64,000 nucleotides of DNA from Methylotenera sp. RIFCSPLOWO2_02_FULL_45_14. Lineage in GTDB: Bacteria > Pseudomonadota > Gammaproteobacteria > Burkholderiales > Methylophilaceae. The notes beneath the pieces are model-generated. The model had not been told where the DNA came from and made no database searches. It saw nothing but the letters and a program-made list of their open reading frames with translations. Numbering within the stretch: the first letter of the stretch is position 1; the number at the start of each line of letters is the position of its first letter. Location: contig MHBU01000027.1 of the NCBI GenBank assembly GCA_001803395.1, positions 1-64,000 on the forward strand, in the 5' to 3' direction. Shown here one piece after another: positions 10,444 through 20,633 of the stretch. The position numbers and the translations under genes are program-made.

Positions 10444-11295
10444 TTACTCAATCAAAATCATGGTAACCACTTTGAGCGCATCGACCGTCGCTTTTACATC
10501 ATGCACACGTACTATTTTCGCACCTTTCATTGCAGAGATTACTGAAGCAGCAATGCCTGCATACAATCGTTGCGACTCATCACCACCCGCTATTTTCCCT
10601 AACACCGCCTTGCGAGAAAGCCCCACCAAAAGCGGTTGTCCAATATTGGCTAAATCATCTAAATGCTGGATAAGCGCGATATTATGAGCCGTCGTCTTTC
10701 CAAAACCAAAGCCAGGGTCAAGCAAAATGCGCTCGCGAGCGATGCCATGCGCTATTGCGGCATGCAACCTATCCGTTAAAAACTGCTTAACCTCACTCAC
10801 GACGTCGGTATAGCTTGGGTTTAATTGCATTGTTTGCGGTGTGCCTTGCATGTGCATCAAACATACACCAACATGGCTATTAGCTACAATTTCAAGCGCA
10901 CTGTCTTTACCATTATCTTCTTGCAGGGCACGGACATCATTCACAATATCAATACCTGCTGCAATGGCCGCACGCATCACCTCGGGCTTATACGTATCAA
11001 TTGAAAGTGGTATGGTTGATACCGCACTCAACGCTTCAATGACTGGAATTACTCGGTTTAATTCTTCATCCAAGCTCACAGCGGTTGCACCTGGTCGGGT
11101 TGATTCCCCACCAATATCCAGGATATCAGCACCTTCATCTATCAACTTAAGCGCATGCTCAACGGCTAAAGCAGTAGAGGCGTACCGGCCACCGTCAGAA
11201 AATGAATCCGGCGTTACATTGACAATACCCATGACATGGGGGCGATTTAGATTGAGTTGGTATTTACCGCAAATAAATTGAGAGTAAGCGTGCAT
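10444..11295 (-). CDS. folP: dihydropteroate synthase
   Basis: PHVMGIVNVTPDSFSDGGRY ... DIGGESTRPGA ... DPGFGFGKT. Confidence 0.97.
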   Translation of the reverse strand: MHAYSQFICGKYQLNLNRPHVMGIVNVTPDSFSDGGRYASTALAVEHALKLIDEGADILDIGGESTRPGATAVSLDEELNRVIPVIEALSAVSTIPLSIDTYKPEVMRAAIAAGIDIVNDVRALQEDNGKDSALEIVANSHVGVCLMHMQGTPQTMQLNPSYTDVVSEVKQFLTDRLHAAIAHGIARERILLDPGFGFGKTTAHNIALIQHLDDLANIGQPLLVGLSRKAVLGKIAGGDESQRLYAGIAASVISAMKGAKIVRVHDVKATVDALKVVTMILIE

Positions 11296-11312
11296 GCATC
11301 ATTATACTTAAT

Positions 11313-11341
11313 AAAAAGGGCTAGAAATATCTAGCCCTTTT
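11313..11341 (-). terminator. Rho-independent terminator downstream of ftsH
   Basis: AAAGGGCTAG-aaatat-CTAGCCCTTT with a T-run on the minus strand. Confidence 0.8.
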
Positions 11342-11365
11342 GTGTTTTTAAAAAATCAAAAAAAT

Positions 11366-13258
11366 CTAAGTTTTAGCCGCTGGCTGTGGTGCAGGCGCTG
11401 CACTAGCATCTGGCGAGCCAGCATCTTTTGTGGGCGTTATCTTGCTTTGACTAGGTTTAGGTGGGCGCACTGGCAACCCCGCCATGATGTCATTGATTTG
11501 ATCAGCGTCTATCGTTTCATATTCCATCAACGCCGCCGTCATTGCCTCAACTTTATCACGATTATCCTCAAGCAATTTACGTGCAACGCCATATTGCTCA
11601 TCCAAAATACGGCGAATTTCAGCATCTACTTTCTGCTGCGTGGCTTCAGACACTGTTTTAGAACTCATGCTGCCAAAGAAAGAATCCTGCTCACTACCTG
11701 TGTACACCATAATGCCCATGGCATCACTCATGCCGTAACGCGTTACCATGTCGCGAGCTAACTTAGTCGCACGTTCAAAATCATTAGAAGCACCCGTTGA
11801 CATTTGATGCATAAAAATTTCTTCAGCTATCCGACCGCCAAACAAAATAGAAATTTCTTCTAACATTTTATCTTTGTAATTACTGATACGATCAAACTCA
11901 GGTAATTGCCAAGTTAACCCCAACGCCCAACCACGTGGCATGATAGTGACCTTATGCACAGGATCAGCCTTAGGTAATAGTTTCGCTACCACCGCATGGC
12001 CAGATTCATGGTACGCGGTATTACGACGCTCCTCATCTCGCATCACCATTGATTTACGCTCAGGGCCCATAAAGATTTTATCTTTGGCATCTTCAAAGTC
12101 TTGCATATCGACAGTACGCTTATTGCGACGTGCAGCAAATAAAGCAGCTTCGTTCACTAAGTTGGCTAAATCAGCGCCACTAAAGCCCGGTGTACCACGT
12201 GCCAGAATATCCGCTTTTACATCCACATCAATGGGTACCTTTCGCATGTGCACCAACAGAATTTGCTCGCGGCCTTTAATGTCAGGCAACCCTACCATCA
12301 CTTGTCGGTCAAAACGGCCTGGGCGTAACAAGGCTTTATCCAGCACATCCGCTCTATTGGTTGCGGCAATCACAATCACGCCTGAATTAGGCTCAAAGCC
12401 ATCCATTTCCACTAACATTTGGTTGAGTGTTTGTTCACGCTCATCGTTACCGCCACCAGTGCCTGCGCCACGGCTACGACCTACCGCATCAATTTCATCA
12501 ATAAAAATAATGCATGGTGCATTCTTTTTAGCGGTTTCAAACATATCGCGTACACGTGATGCGCCTACGCCGACAAACATTTCAACAAAGTCAGACCCTG
12601 AAATCGTAAAAAACGGCACTTTAGCTTCACCCGCAATTGCGCGAGCGATCAGGGTTTTACCCGTACCAGGAGGACCTACCAGCAAAACACCACGTGGAAT
12701 ACGTCCACCTAGCTTCTGAAATTTTGTTGGCTCTCGCAAAAACTCAACCAGCTCAAACACTTCTTCTTTTGCTTCATCGCAACCGGCAACATCAGCAAAG
12801 GTTGTTTGATTGTTACCTTCATCTAATTGGCGTGCTTTACTTTTACCAAAAGAAAAGGGACCGCCGCCTTTACCGCCACCTTGCATTTGACGCATGAAAA
12901 AGACCCAAACACCAATGAGCAAAATCATAGGGAACCATGAAACAAAAATACTCATGAGGAATGACTGTTCCTCATCTGGCTTAGCTTCAACCGTCACATT
13001 ATTTTTAAGCAAGTCTGAGATCAGCCACGGGTCTGATGGTGCATAAGAGGTAAATTTTTTGCCATCTTGCGTGGTTCCGCGCAATACGCGCCCATCAATT
13101 TGCACTTTAGCAATACGTCCGTCTTTAACTTCTTGAATAAATTGAGAATATACAACTTGATTGTCAGCGCTAGTTTTAACGCCAGACAGGTTGAATACTG
13201 CCATCAATATCATGGCAATGGCTAACCAAATGGCTACATTCTTAAATACATTATTCAA
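11366..13258 (-). CDS. ftsH: ATP-dependent zinc metalloprotease FtsH
   Basis: [21 protein letters not shown] region, HESGHA zinc-binding motif. Confidence 0.97.
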   Translation of the reverse strand: MNNVFKNVAIWLAIAMILMAVFNLSGVKTSADNQVVYSQFIQEVKDGRIAKVQIDGRVLRGTTQDGKKFTSYAPSDPWLISDLLKNNVTVEAKPDEEQSFLMSIFVSWFPMILLIGVWVFFMRQMQGGGKGGGPFSFGKSKARQLDEGNNQTTFADVAGCDEAKEEVFELVEFLREPTKFQKLGGRIPRGVLLVGPPGTGKTLIARAIAGEAKVPFFTISGSDFVEMFVGVGASRVRDMFETAKKNAPCIIFIDEIDAVGRSRGAGTGGGNDEREQTLNQMLVEMDGFEPNSGVIVIAATNRADVLDKALLRPGRFDRQVMVGLPDIKGREQILLVHMRKVPIDVDVKADILARGTPGFSGADLANLVNEAALFAARRNKRTVDMQDFEDAKDKIFMGPERKSMVMRDEERRNTAYHESGHAVVAKLLPKADPVHKVTIMPRGWALGLTWQLPEFDRISNYKDKMLEEISILFGGRIAEEIFMHQMSTGASNDFERATKLARDMVTRYGMSDAMGIMVYTGSEQDSFFGSMSSKTVSEATQQKVDAEIRRILDEQYGVARKLLEDNRDKVEAMTAALMEYETIDADQINDIMAGLPVRPPKPSQSKITPTKDAGSPDASAAPAPQPAAKT

Positions 13259-13335
13259 AATTTATTTCCTTTATCAACAACACTTGCGATATTAGTCTAA
13301 GCATTCATAGACTTTTTAGTAGATTAACCCAATTT

Positions 13336-13956
13336 TTAGGGTTTGCGACCTAGGCCCAACAAATAAACTTCACTACTTCTATCGCGTGATGCTTTGGGTT
13401 TACGTGTGACTACTTTATCAAACATTGAGCGCATGTTTTGTAAGATTTCATCAAATCCTGCGCCTATAAATACCTTGACCAAAAAATTGCCACTTGGTTT
13501 CAACCGCTCTCGACTAAAGTCTAGCGCCAACTCAGTCAGGTACGCTGCACCCGCCTGATCTACATCTTTAACACCACTGATATTGGGTGCCATATCTGCA
13601 ATTACAAGATCAACTTGAACATTATTTAATTTTTCTTCCAGCAGCCTTAGCACCGACTCCTCACGAAAATCGCCTTGTATAAATGTAACGCCGCCGATTG
13701 GCTGCATATCTAAAATGTCTAACGCAATGACTTTTCCGTGACCTTTTAAACGTTGCACAGCAACTTGCGACCAACTACCCGGGGCTGAGCCTAAGTCCAC
13801 TATCGTCATGCCTGGTTTGATGAGCTTATCTTTATCATCAATTTCCATCAACTTATAGGCGGCGCGCGCACGGTAGCCGTCTTTCTGCGCAAGTTTCACA
13901 TAGGGGTCATTCAGATGCTCTAGCATCCAGGCTTTACTGGTACGTGTGGGTTTCAT
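13336..13956 (-). CDS. rlmE: 23S rRNA (uridine(2552)-2'-O)-methyltransferase
   Basis: RSRAAYKL-type motif (YRARAAYKLMEID), VDLGSAPGSWSQVA. Confidence 0.95.
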   Translation of the reverse strand: MKPTRTSKAWMLEHLNDPYVKLAQKDGYRARAAYKLMEIDDKDKLIKPGMTIVDLGSAPGSWSQVAVQRLKGHGKVIALDILDMQPIGGVTFIQGDFREESVLRLLEEKLNNVQVDLVIADMAPNISGVKDVDQAGAAYLTELALDFSRERLKPSGNFLVKVFIGAGFDEILQNMRSMFDKVVTRKPKASRDRSSEVYLLGLGRKP

Positions 13957-14045
13957 GGTAGATACTTTTCATTGCTGATACGACGTCATCCAATAAACAT
14001 TGCTTCGTGTTAAAATAAACAACTATTTAATCCTGTAAGAACTTA

Positions 14046-14354
14046 ATGAAACTAAGCACTAAACAAATCGCGCATTTACGCGGCCTTGCACATAACCTAA
14101 ACCCGGTCGTGATGATAGGTAACAACGGGCTCACTGAAAATGTAATTAAAGAGATTGAGCTTAACTTAAACGCGCATGAACTGATCAAAATACAAGTTGC
14201 TGGTGATGACCGTGCTGTACGTAAAACTATTTTTGATGAAATTTGCAGCAAAACCAGCGCGATTGCCGTGCATCACATTGGCAAACAGTTAGTATTTTAT
14301 CGTCCAAGTAGCACCATCAAAGAAAGTGCGAAAGTAGTAATCCCTAAACTTTAA
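14046..14354 (+). CDS. yhbY: YhbY/CRM-domain ribosome assembly RNA-binding protein
   Basis: LRGLAHNLNPVVMIGNNGLTENVIKEIELNLNAHELIKI. Confidence 0.93.
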   Translation: MKLSTKQIAHLRGLAHNLNPVVMIGNNGLTENVIKEIELNLNAHELIKIQVAGDDRAVRKTIFDEICSKTSAIAVHHIGKQLVFYRPSSTIKESAKVVIPKL

Positions 14355-14376
14355 AGCGTATTTATTCTCAAGTAGA

Positions 14377-14814
14377 TTAGCGCGCTTTTAATACCATGAC
14401 TATCGCCAGTATGCATTCAATTAAATAAGCCATACTTGCAACGCCGTGCCAGGTTTTAAATCGGTCAGCAAATACACTTTGCATCACATCTGCGGGGAGC
14501 GCCTGTGCTTTTAGGCCTTCTAAAACATGCTGGATACCAAAGTGACCAGCAAGCACCAATAGCAACATAAAAAATACTGCCCAGAAAAATGACTGTTTTA
14601 ACGCTGGTGTGCCAAATTGCACCAAGCGGTAAACCAGCAGATAAAACGCACTGGCTAAACCAATGTAACTCACCACGGTAAATAGTTTACCTGCGAGGCT
14701 GCCCGCCAGCTGCTTATCTTGCAGGCTATCAAACAGCACATAGGCGCTGACACCTGTAGTCCATAACGCGCCAGCCCATAGGGCGATGATAATAAGTGAT
14801 AGTCTATAAGCCAT
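14377..14814 (-). CDS. DUF4149 family membrane protein
   Basis: 145 aa, four TM helices, position next to greA as in other betaproteobacteria. Confidence 0.7.
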   Translation of the reverse strand: MAYRLSLIIIALWAGALWTTGVSAYVLFDSLQDKQLAGSLAGKLFTVVSYIGLASAFYLLVYRLVQFGTPALKQSFFWAVFFMLLLVLAGHFGIQHVLEGLKAQALPADVMQSVFADRFKTWHGVASMAYLIECILAIVMVLKAR

Positions 14815-14846
14815 ATTGATACACTAAACCTAACTATAGATAACGA

Positions 14847-15329
14847 TTAAATATATAACACATCGAGTACTTCATACTCTTTAATACCACCAGGCGCGGC
14901 AATTTCTGCAATGTCACCCACTGATTTACCAATCAATCCGCGCGCGATTGGTGAGCCTATCGAAATTTTACCACCTTTAATATCAGCTTCATCTTCACCC
15001 ACAATTTGATAGGTTTTGTTATCGCCTGAATCCAAATCCTCAATATTAACCGTTGCACCAAATACCACGCGACCTTCAGCATTCAATGTTCGTGGATCAA
15101 TAACTTGCAAATTAGACAGCTTGGCTTCCACTTCGTTAATACGACCCTCAATAAAGCTTTGACGCTCTTTTGCCGCTTCATACTCTGCATTTTCAGACAA
15201 ATCGCCCTGCGCACGCGCTTCAGCAATCGCTTGAATAATGTAGGGTCTATCGATACTGCGTAAACGTAATAATTCTTCTTTTAGCAACTCTGCGCCACGT
15301 ACTGTTACCGGAATTTGACTCATTGCCAT
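14847..15329 (-). CDS. greA: transcription elongation factor GreA
   Basis: IPVTVRGAELLKEELLRLRSIDRPYIIQAIAEARAQGDLSENAEYEAAKERQ. The track start at 15365 runs into the carB terminator, so 15329 (MAMSQIPVT) is more plausible. Confidence 0.95.
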   Translation of the reverse strand: MAMSQIPVTVRGAELLKEELLRLRSIDRPYIIQAIAEARAQGDLSENAEYEAAKERQSFIEGRINEVEAKLSNLQVIDPRTLNAEGRVVFGATVNIEDLDSGDNKTYQIVGEDEADIKGGKISIGSPIARGLIGKSVGDIAEIAAPGGIKEYEVLDVLYI

Positions 15330-15343
15330 ATTGCACCCTCTAA

Positions 15344-15380
15344 TAAAAAAACAAACCACACTCACATGAGCGTGGTTTGT
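15344..15380 (-). terminator. Rho-independent terminator of carAB
   Basis: Minus strand ACAAACCACGCTCATGTGAGTGTGGTTTGT followed by TTTTTTT. Confidence 0.85.
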
Positions 15381-15438
15381 AATAGTAAAAATTAATTTTT
15401 TTGAATTAAGTTGTTTTGTGAATTAAGCTAAGTTTATT

Positions 15439-18400
15439 TTAGCTGAGTAGTTTATGCAAGTTTTGTAATGATTCTACTGTTAACTCTTGCATGTGCGCCA
15501 TACCGACGCATGCCGCCTTTGCGCCTGCAATGGTAGTGTAATAAGTCACCTTGTTTTGCAGCGCACTACGGCGAATTTCATAAGAGTCAGCCACGGCACG
15601 TTTATCTTCGGTTACATTCACAATAAAGCTGATGTCGCCGTTTTTAATCATATCCACAATATGTGGGCGGCCTTCTGCCACTTTATTCACTGCCTGCACT
15701 TTTAAACCACTTTCAGCCAGTGCTGCGGCGGTACCTTTGGTAGCCACCAACTCAAATCCCAATTGATGCAATTGTTGTGCGATTTCAACCACTTTTACAT
15801 AATCTTCTTTGCGCACGCTGATAAACGCTCTGCCACCTTCGGGCAATTTGGTTGAAGCCCCAAGTTGCGACTTCAAAAACGCCTCAGCAAACGTACTGCC
15901 TACGCCCATCACTTCACCCGTCGATTTCATTTCTGGGCCTAGAATCGTATCCACACCAGGGAACTTGATGAATGGAAATACCGCTTCTTTCACTGAGTAG
16001 AATGGCGGAATAATTTCGCGCGTTACATGTTGTGATGCAAGCGTTTGCCCCACCATACAACGTGCTGCAACTTTTGCCAGTTGCAAACCACAAGCTTTGG
16101 AAACGAACGGCACAGTACGTGAAGCGCGCGGGTTTACTTCTAACACAAATACAGTTTCACCTTGAATCGCAAACTGTACGTTCATTAGACCTACCACGCC
16201 TAAGGCTCTTGCCATCTGTTTGGTTTGGTCACGCAATTCATCTTGCAACTTAGCTGACAAACTGTAAGGCGGCAGTGAGCATGCTGAGTCACCTGAGTGC
16301 ACACCCGCTTGCTCGACGTGCTCCATAATGCCACCAATAATCACATCTCCTGTGTTATCGCATAAGGCATCAACATCCACCTCAAGCGCATCATTCAGGA
16401 ATCGATCCAGCAGCACTGGTGACTCATTTGAAACTTTTACTGCTTCACGCATGTAACGCTCAAGCTGGCTTTGTTCTTGCACGATTTCCATCGCACGACC
16501 GCCCAACACATAACTTGGACGCACGACTAACGGATAGCCGATTTCCAGCGCCAAACGAATGGCTTCTTCCGGTGTTCTGGCAGTGCGGTTTGGCGGTTGT
16601 TTTAAACCTAATTCCTGCAACATTTTTTGAAAACGTTCGCGGTCTTCGGCTTTATCAATCGCGTCAGGTGTGGTGCCAATAATCGGCACGCCTGCTTTTT
16701 CCAAGTCACGCGCTAATTTAAGCGGGGTTTGACCACCGTATTGCACAATCACACCGACTGGTTTTTCCAGTGCCACAATTTCCAACACGTCTTCCAGTGT
16801 CACTGGCTCAAAATACAAACGGTCTGATGTGTCGTAATCAGTAGAAACAGTTTCAGGGTTGCAGTTGACCATAATGGTTTCATAGCCATCTTCGCGCATG
16901 GCCAACGCGGCATGCACGCAGCAGTAATCAAATTCAATACCTTGACCAATGCGATTTGGTCCACCGCCCAACACCATGATTTTCTTTTTGTCGGTCGGCT
17001 TAGCTTCGCATTCCTCTTCATAGGTTGAATACATATACGCTGTGTTGGTAGCAAACTCAGCCGCACAAGTATCTACACGCTTATAGACAGGGCGCACCTG
17101 CAATGCCTGCCTATAGGCACGCACCGCATGTTGATCGGTATTGAGCAATGTCGCTAAACGTCTATCTGAAAAGCCGCTGCGCTTTAGTTTTAACAAAGCA
17201 TTTTTGTCTAAATCGGCAATATGTTTGCCTTTTAACGCGTGCTCACGATCAATCAGGTCTTTAATTTGCACCAAAAACCAAGTGTCAATTTTTGAAATAT
17301 CGAACACTTCAGCAACGCTCAAACCCATTCTAAAAGCATCGCCCACGTACCAAATGCGCTCAGGTCCAGGCACGCCGATCTCTTTAGTAATCGTGTCTAA
17401 ATCTGTGGTTTTTTCGTCTAAGCCATCTACACCCACTTCAAGTCCACGCAAAGCTTTTTGGAATGACTCTTGGAACGTGCGGCCAATGGCCATCACCTCG
17501 CCCACAGATTTCATCTGCGTGGTTAAACGTGAATCTGCTTGTGGAAATTTTTCAAAAGCAAATCTTGGTATTTTGGTTACTACGTAGTCGATACTTGGCT
17601 CAAATGACACAGGCGTCGCGCCGCCAGTAATGTCATTACGCAATTCATCTAAGGTAAAGCCAACTGCCAATTTGGCCGCTACTTTAGCAATTGGGAAGCC
17701 TGTTGCTTTTGAAGCTAATGCGGATGAACGCGATACACGCGGGTTCATCTCAATCACAATCATGCGGCCATCATCTGGGTTAATCGCAAACTGAACGTTG
17801 GAACCGCCAGTATCAACACCGATTTCACGCAAAACTGCCAATGAGGCATTACGCATGATTTGGTATTCTTTATCGGTCAGCGTTTGTGCAGGTGCCACGG
17901 TGATAGAGTCGCCCGTATGCACCCCCATTGGATCCAGGTTTTCTATTGAGCAAATGATAATGCAATTGTCGGCAGAGTCGCGCACCACTTCCATTTCATA
18001 CTCTTTCCAACCAAGTAGCGATTCTTCAATCAACAATTCACTGGTAGGAGAAGCATCTAATCCGCGCTCACAAATGGTCATGAATTCTTCACGATTGTAA
18101 GCAATACCGCCACCGCTACCACCCATGGTGAATGATGGACGGATGATGGCTGGGTAACCTATGCTCGCTTGCACTTGTAAGGCCTCTTCCATACTATGGG
18201 CAATCATCGAGCGCGCAGAACCCAAACCGATTTTAGTCATCGCCTCTTTGAATTTTTGACGATCTTCTGCTTTATCAATCGCTTCTTTTGAAGCGCCGAT
18301 TAACTCAACGTTGTACTTAGCCAGTACGCCATGCTTATCTAAATCCAACGCGCAATTCAAAGCGGTTTGACCACCCATGGTCGGCAATAACGCATCCGGA

Positions 18401-18645
18401 CGCTCTTTTTCGATGATTTTTTCTACCACTTGCCAAGTGACAGGCTCAATGTAAGTCGCATCTGCCATTTCAGGATCGGTCATGATAGTAGCAGGGTTTG
18501 AGTTGACCAAAATCACTCGGTAACCCTCTTCACGCAAGGCTTTACAGGCCTGTGCACCAGAGTAATCAAACTCACAGGCTTGACCAATCACAATTGGACC
18601 TGCGCCGATAATAAGAATTGATTTTATGTCAGTACGCTTAGCCAT
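15439..18645 (-). CDS. carB: carbamoyl-phosphate synthase large subunit
   Basis: [37 protein letters not shown]; 1068 aa. Confidence 0.98.
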   Translation of the reverse strand: MAKRTDIKSILIIGAGPIVIGQACEFDYSGAQACKALREEGYRVILVNSNPATIMTDPEMADATYIEPVTWQVVEKIIEKERPDALLPTMGGQTALNCALDLDKHGVLAKYNVELIGASKEAIDKAEDRQKFKEAMTKIGLGSARSMIAHSMEEALQVQASIGYPAIIRPSFTMGGSGGGIAYNREEFMTICERGLDASPTSELLIEESLLGWKEYEMEVVRDSADNCIIICSIENLDPMGVHTGDSITVAPAQTLTDKEYQIMRNASLAVLREIGVDTGGSNVQFAINPDDGRMIVIEMNPRVSRSSALASKATGFPIAKVAAKLAVGFTLDELRNDITGGATPVSFEPSIDYVVTKIPRFAFEKFPQADSRLTTQMKSVGEVMAIGRTFQESFQKALRGLEVGVDGLDEKTTDLDTITKEIGVPGPERIWYVGDAFRMGLSVAEVFDISKIDTWFLVQIKDLIDREHALKGKHIADLDKNALLKLKRSGFSDRRLATLLNTDQHAVRAYRQALQVRPVYKRVDTCAAEFATNTAYMYSTYEEECEAKPTDKKKIMVLGGGPNRIGQGIEFDYCCVHAALAMREDGYETIMVNCNPETVSTDYDTSDRLYFEPVTLEDVLEIVALEKPVGVIVQYGGQTPLKLARDLEKAGVPIIGTTPDAIDKAEDRERFQKMLQELGLKQPPNRTARTPEEAIRLALEIGYPLVVRPSYVLGGRAMEIVQEQSQLERYMREAVKVSNESPVLLDRFLNDALEVDVDALCDNTGDVIIGGIMEHVEQAGVHSGDSACSLPPYSLSAKLQDELRDQTKQMARALGVVGLMNVQFAIQGETVFVLEVNPRASRTVPFVSKACGLQLAKVAARCMVGQTLASQHVTREIIPPFYSVKEAVFPFIKFPGVDTILGPEMKSTGEVMGVGSTFAEAFLKSQLGASTKLPEGGRAFISVRKEDYVKVVEIAQQLHQLGFELVATKGTAAALAESGLKVQAVNKVAEGRPHIVDMIKNGDISFIVNVTEDKRAVADSYEIRRSALQNKVTYYTTIAGAKAACVGMAHMQELTVESLQNLHKLLS

Positions 18646-19808
18646 TAGCCAGCCTTTCTTTCTTCTGTCTTGCGTGCTTGCATCATGCTAATGAAGCGAT
18701 CAAACAAATAACTCATTTCAGTAGGTCCTGGGCTAGCCTCAGGATGACCCTGAAAGCTAAACGCAGGTTTATCGGTACGTGCTATGCCTTGCAAGCTGCC
18801 ATCAAACAAAGAAATATGCGTCACCCTAACGCTAGCTGGCAACGTTGCGATATCCACAGCAAAGCCATGATTTTGGCTAGTGATATAAACGCGTTTGGTT
18901 TCAAGGTCTTGCACCGGGTGGTTTGCACCGTGGTGGCCGAATTTCATTTTGAGCGTTTTTGCGCCACTTGCTAAGGCTAACAACTGATGCCCCAAACAAA
19001 CACCAAAAGTTGGAATATCCGAATCCACGATAGTTTTAATGGCCGAAATTGCGTAATCGCAAGGCTCAGGGTCGCCGGGACCATTGGATAAAAACACGCC
19101 ATCAGGCTTGTATGCCAACGCTTCTTCAGCCGTTGCCTGCGCTGGCAACACAGTCACTTTGCAACCACGTGACACCAACATCCGTAAAATATTACGTTTA
19201 ACACCATAATCGAATGCAACTACATGAAACTGTTCTGCAGGAGCCATTGTAAAGCCTTGACCTAACGCCCACTCGCCCTCTGTAAATTGATAAGGCTTAT
19301 CACACGCCACTACTTTAGCCAGATCCATCCCGTTTAGACCAGGGAAGCCAGCAATCGCATTTGTTGCCAATGACAACGCCTTAGCTTCGTCCGCCTCACC
19401 CGCAACAATCACCCCGGTTTGCGCACCTTTTTCACGCAAAATACGTGTAAGTTTACGCGTGTCAATCTCAGCAATCGCCACCACGTTGTTAGCTACTAGA
19501 TAGTCAGACAAAGACTGTGTATTTCTGAAATTGCTGTGCGTTAAAGGCAGATCGCGAATGATCAGACCACTTGCGTAAACTTTACCAGACTCAACGTCTT
19601 CGTTATTCACTCCGTAATTACCAATGTGCGGATAAGTGAACGTTACAATTTGTTTAGTGTAAGATGGATCGGTGAGTATCTCTTGATACCCTGTCATGGA
19701 AGTATTAAACACAACCTCGGCTACCGCATGTCCAGCAGCACCAATTGATGTGCCACGAAACACGGTTCCATCTGCTAATACAAGTATGGCGGGCAGATTT
19801 TGTGACAC
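18645..19808 (-). CDS. carA: carbamoyl-phosphate synthase small subunit
   Basis: [14 protein letters not shown] ... [13 protein letters not shown]. Confidence 0.97.
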   Translation of the reverse strand: MSQNLPAILVLADGTVFRGTSIGAAGHAVAEVVFNTSMTGYQEILTDPSYTKQIVTFTYPHIGNYGVNNEDVESGKVYASGLIIRDLPLTHSNFRNTQSLSDYLVANNVVAIAEIDTRKLTRILREKGAQTGVIVAGEADEAKALSLATNAIAGFPGLNGMDLAKVVACDKPYQFTEGEWALGQGFTMAPAEQFHVVAFDYGVKRNILRMLVSRGCKVTVLPAQATAEEALAYKPDGVFLSNGPGDPEPCDYAISAIKTIVDSDIPTFGVCLGHQLLALASGAKTLKMKFGHHGANHPVQDLETKRVYITSQNHGFAVDIATLPASVRVTHISLFDGSLQGIARTDKPAFSFQGHPEASPGPTEMSYLFDRFISMMQARKTEERKAG

Positions 19809-19900
19809 AGCAACTCCTCCAGTTTTCGATAAAGTATCGATATTAAATCAACGACATTTAAGTATTTTTATTGTCCATCATGAGCAGATGGCAGATATGC

Positions 19901-19935
19901 AAAACGGGAGGAGCTTTGAATACTCTTCCCGTTTC
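19901..19935 (-). terminator. putative Rho-independent terminator between the DUF2238 gene and carA
   Basis: 12-bp stem AAACGGGAGGAG-ctttgaata-CTCTTCCCGTTT (one G-U pair), T-run on the minus strand. Could also act in the carA leader. Confidence 0.65.
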
Positions 19936-19967
19936 AGAATTAACGAATTATAGCGAAAAAAAAGCGA

Positions 19968-20588
19968 CTAATCAATGTTAACGTTGCAATGATTCATCTG
20001 CCTATCATGCAGTTTTGCCAAAAACACCTGCGCGAAAATAGCGCCAACCAATGCTAAAAACATATCCCACTGCGTATCCCACACATCACCTTGCGTGCCT
20101 AAAAACGCATCCACAGAGCCGCCTTCATAAACGGCCACCCACCATTCAATAAACTCGTAAACGGCACTAATGCTTAGGCAAATACAACACACAATAAAAA
20201 ACAACCATTTACCTTTTTGTAGCGGAGAATTCCGTAATAAAATTTCGCGCGCAATAATAGCTGGCGCAAACCCTTGTACAAAATGCCCCACTCTATCGTA
20301 ATAGTTGCGAGACAACTCAAAAGTATCTCGCAACCAATTAAATGCAGGCACCTCAGCATAAGTGTAATGCCCACCCACTAGTAAAATAATGGCATGAATC
20401 AACATCAGCAGGTAGGCTAATCGCGTAAATTCAAAATGCTTGTAGGTGAAAAACAGAACAGGCAAAGCAATGAGAACAGGGGCGACTTCCAGCCACCAAG
20501 TCAAACGGTCGTGCGGGGCAATCGCAGACCATGTAAACACAAGGCCAAGACAGAAAAATAGTAAAGATAAATAGCTACGGTCGTTCAT
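19968..20588 (-). CDS. DUF2238 family (YjdF-like) inner membrane protein
   Basis: NYYDRVGHFVQGFAPAIIAREILLR ... EFIEWWVA ... GTQGDVWDTQWDMFLALVGA. Confidence 0.88.
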   Translation of the reverse strand: MNDRSYLSLLFFCLGLVFTWSAIAPHDRLTWWLEVAPVLIALPVLFFTYKHFEFTRLAYLLMLIHAIILLVGGHYTYAEVPAFNWLRDTFELSRNYYDRVGHFVQGFAPAIIAREILLRNSPLQKGKWLFFIVCCICLSISAVYEFIEWWVAVYEGGSVDAFLGTQGDVWDTQWDMFLALVGAIFAQVFLAKLHDRQMNHCNVNID

Positions 20589-20633
20589 AAATTTATTCCA
20601 TAGATCATATTTGGCACGCAGATGAATGAACCT

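Noticed and set aside
11342-12897. Several plus-strand ORFs of 86-259 aa antisense to ftsH
   Set aside because: Low-complexity Ser/Thr/Arg-rich translations with no motifs, fully inside a strong ftsH; shadow ORFs.
15487-18100. ORFs antisense to or out of frame with carB
   Set aside because: carB is unambiguous and full length; these have no recognisable domains.
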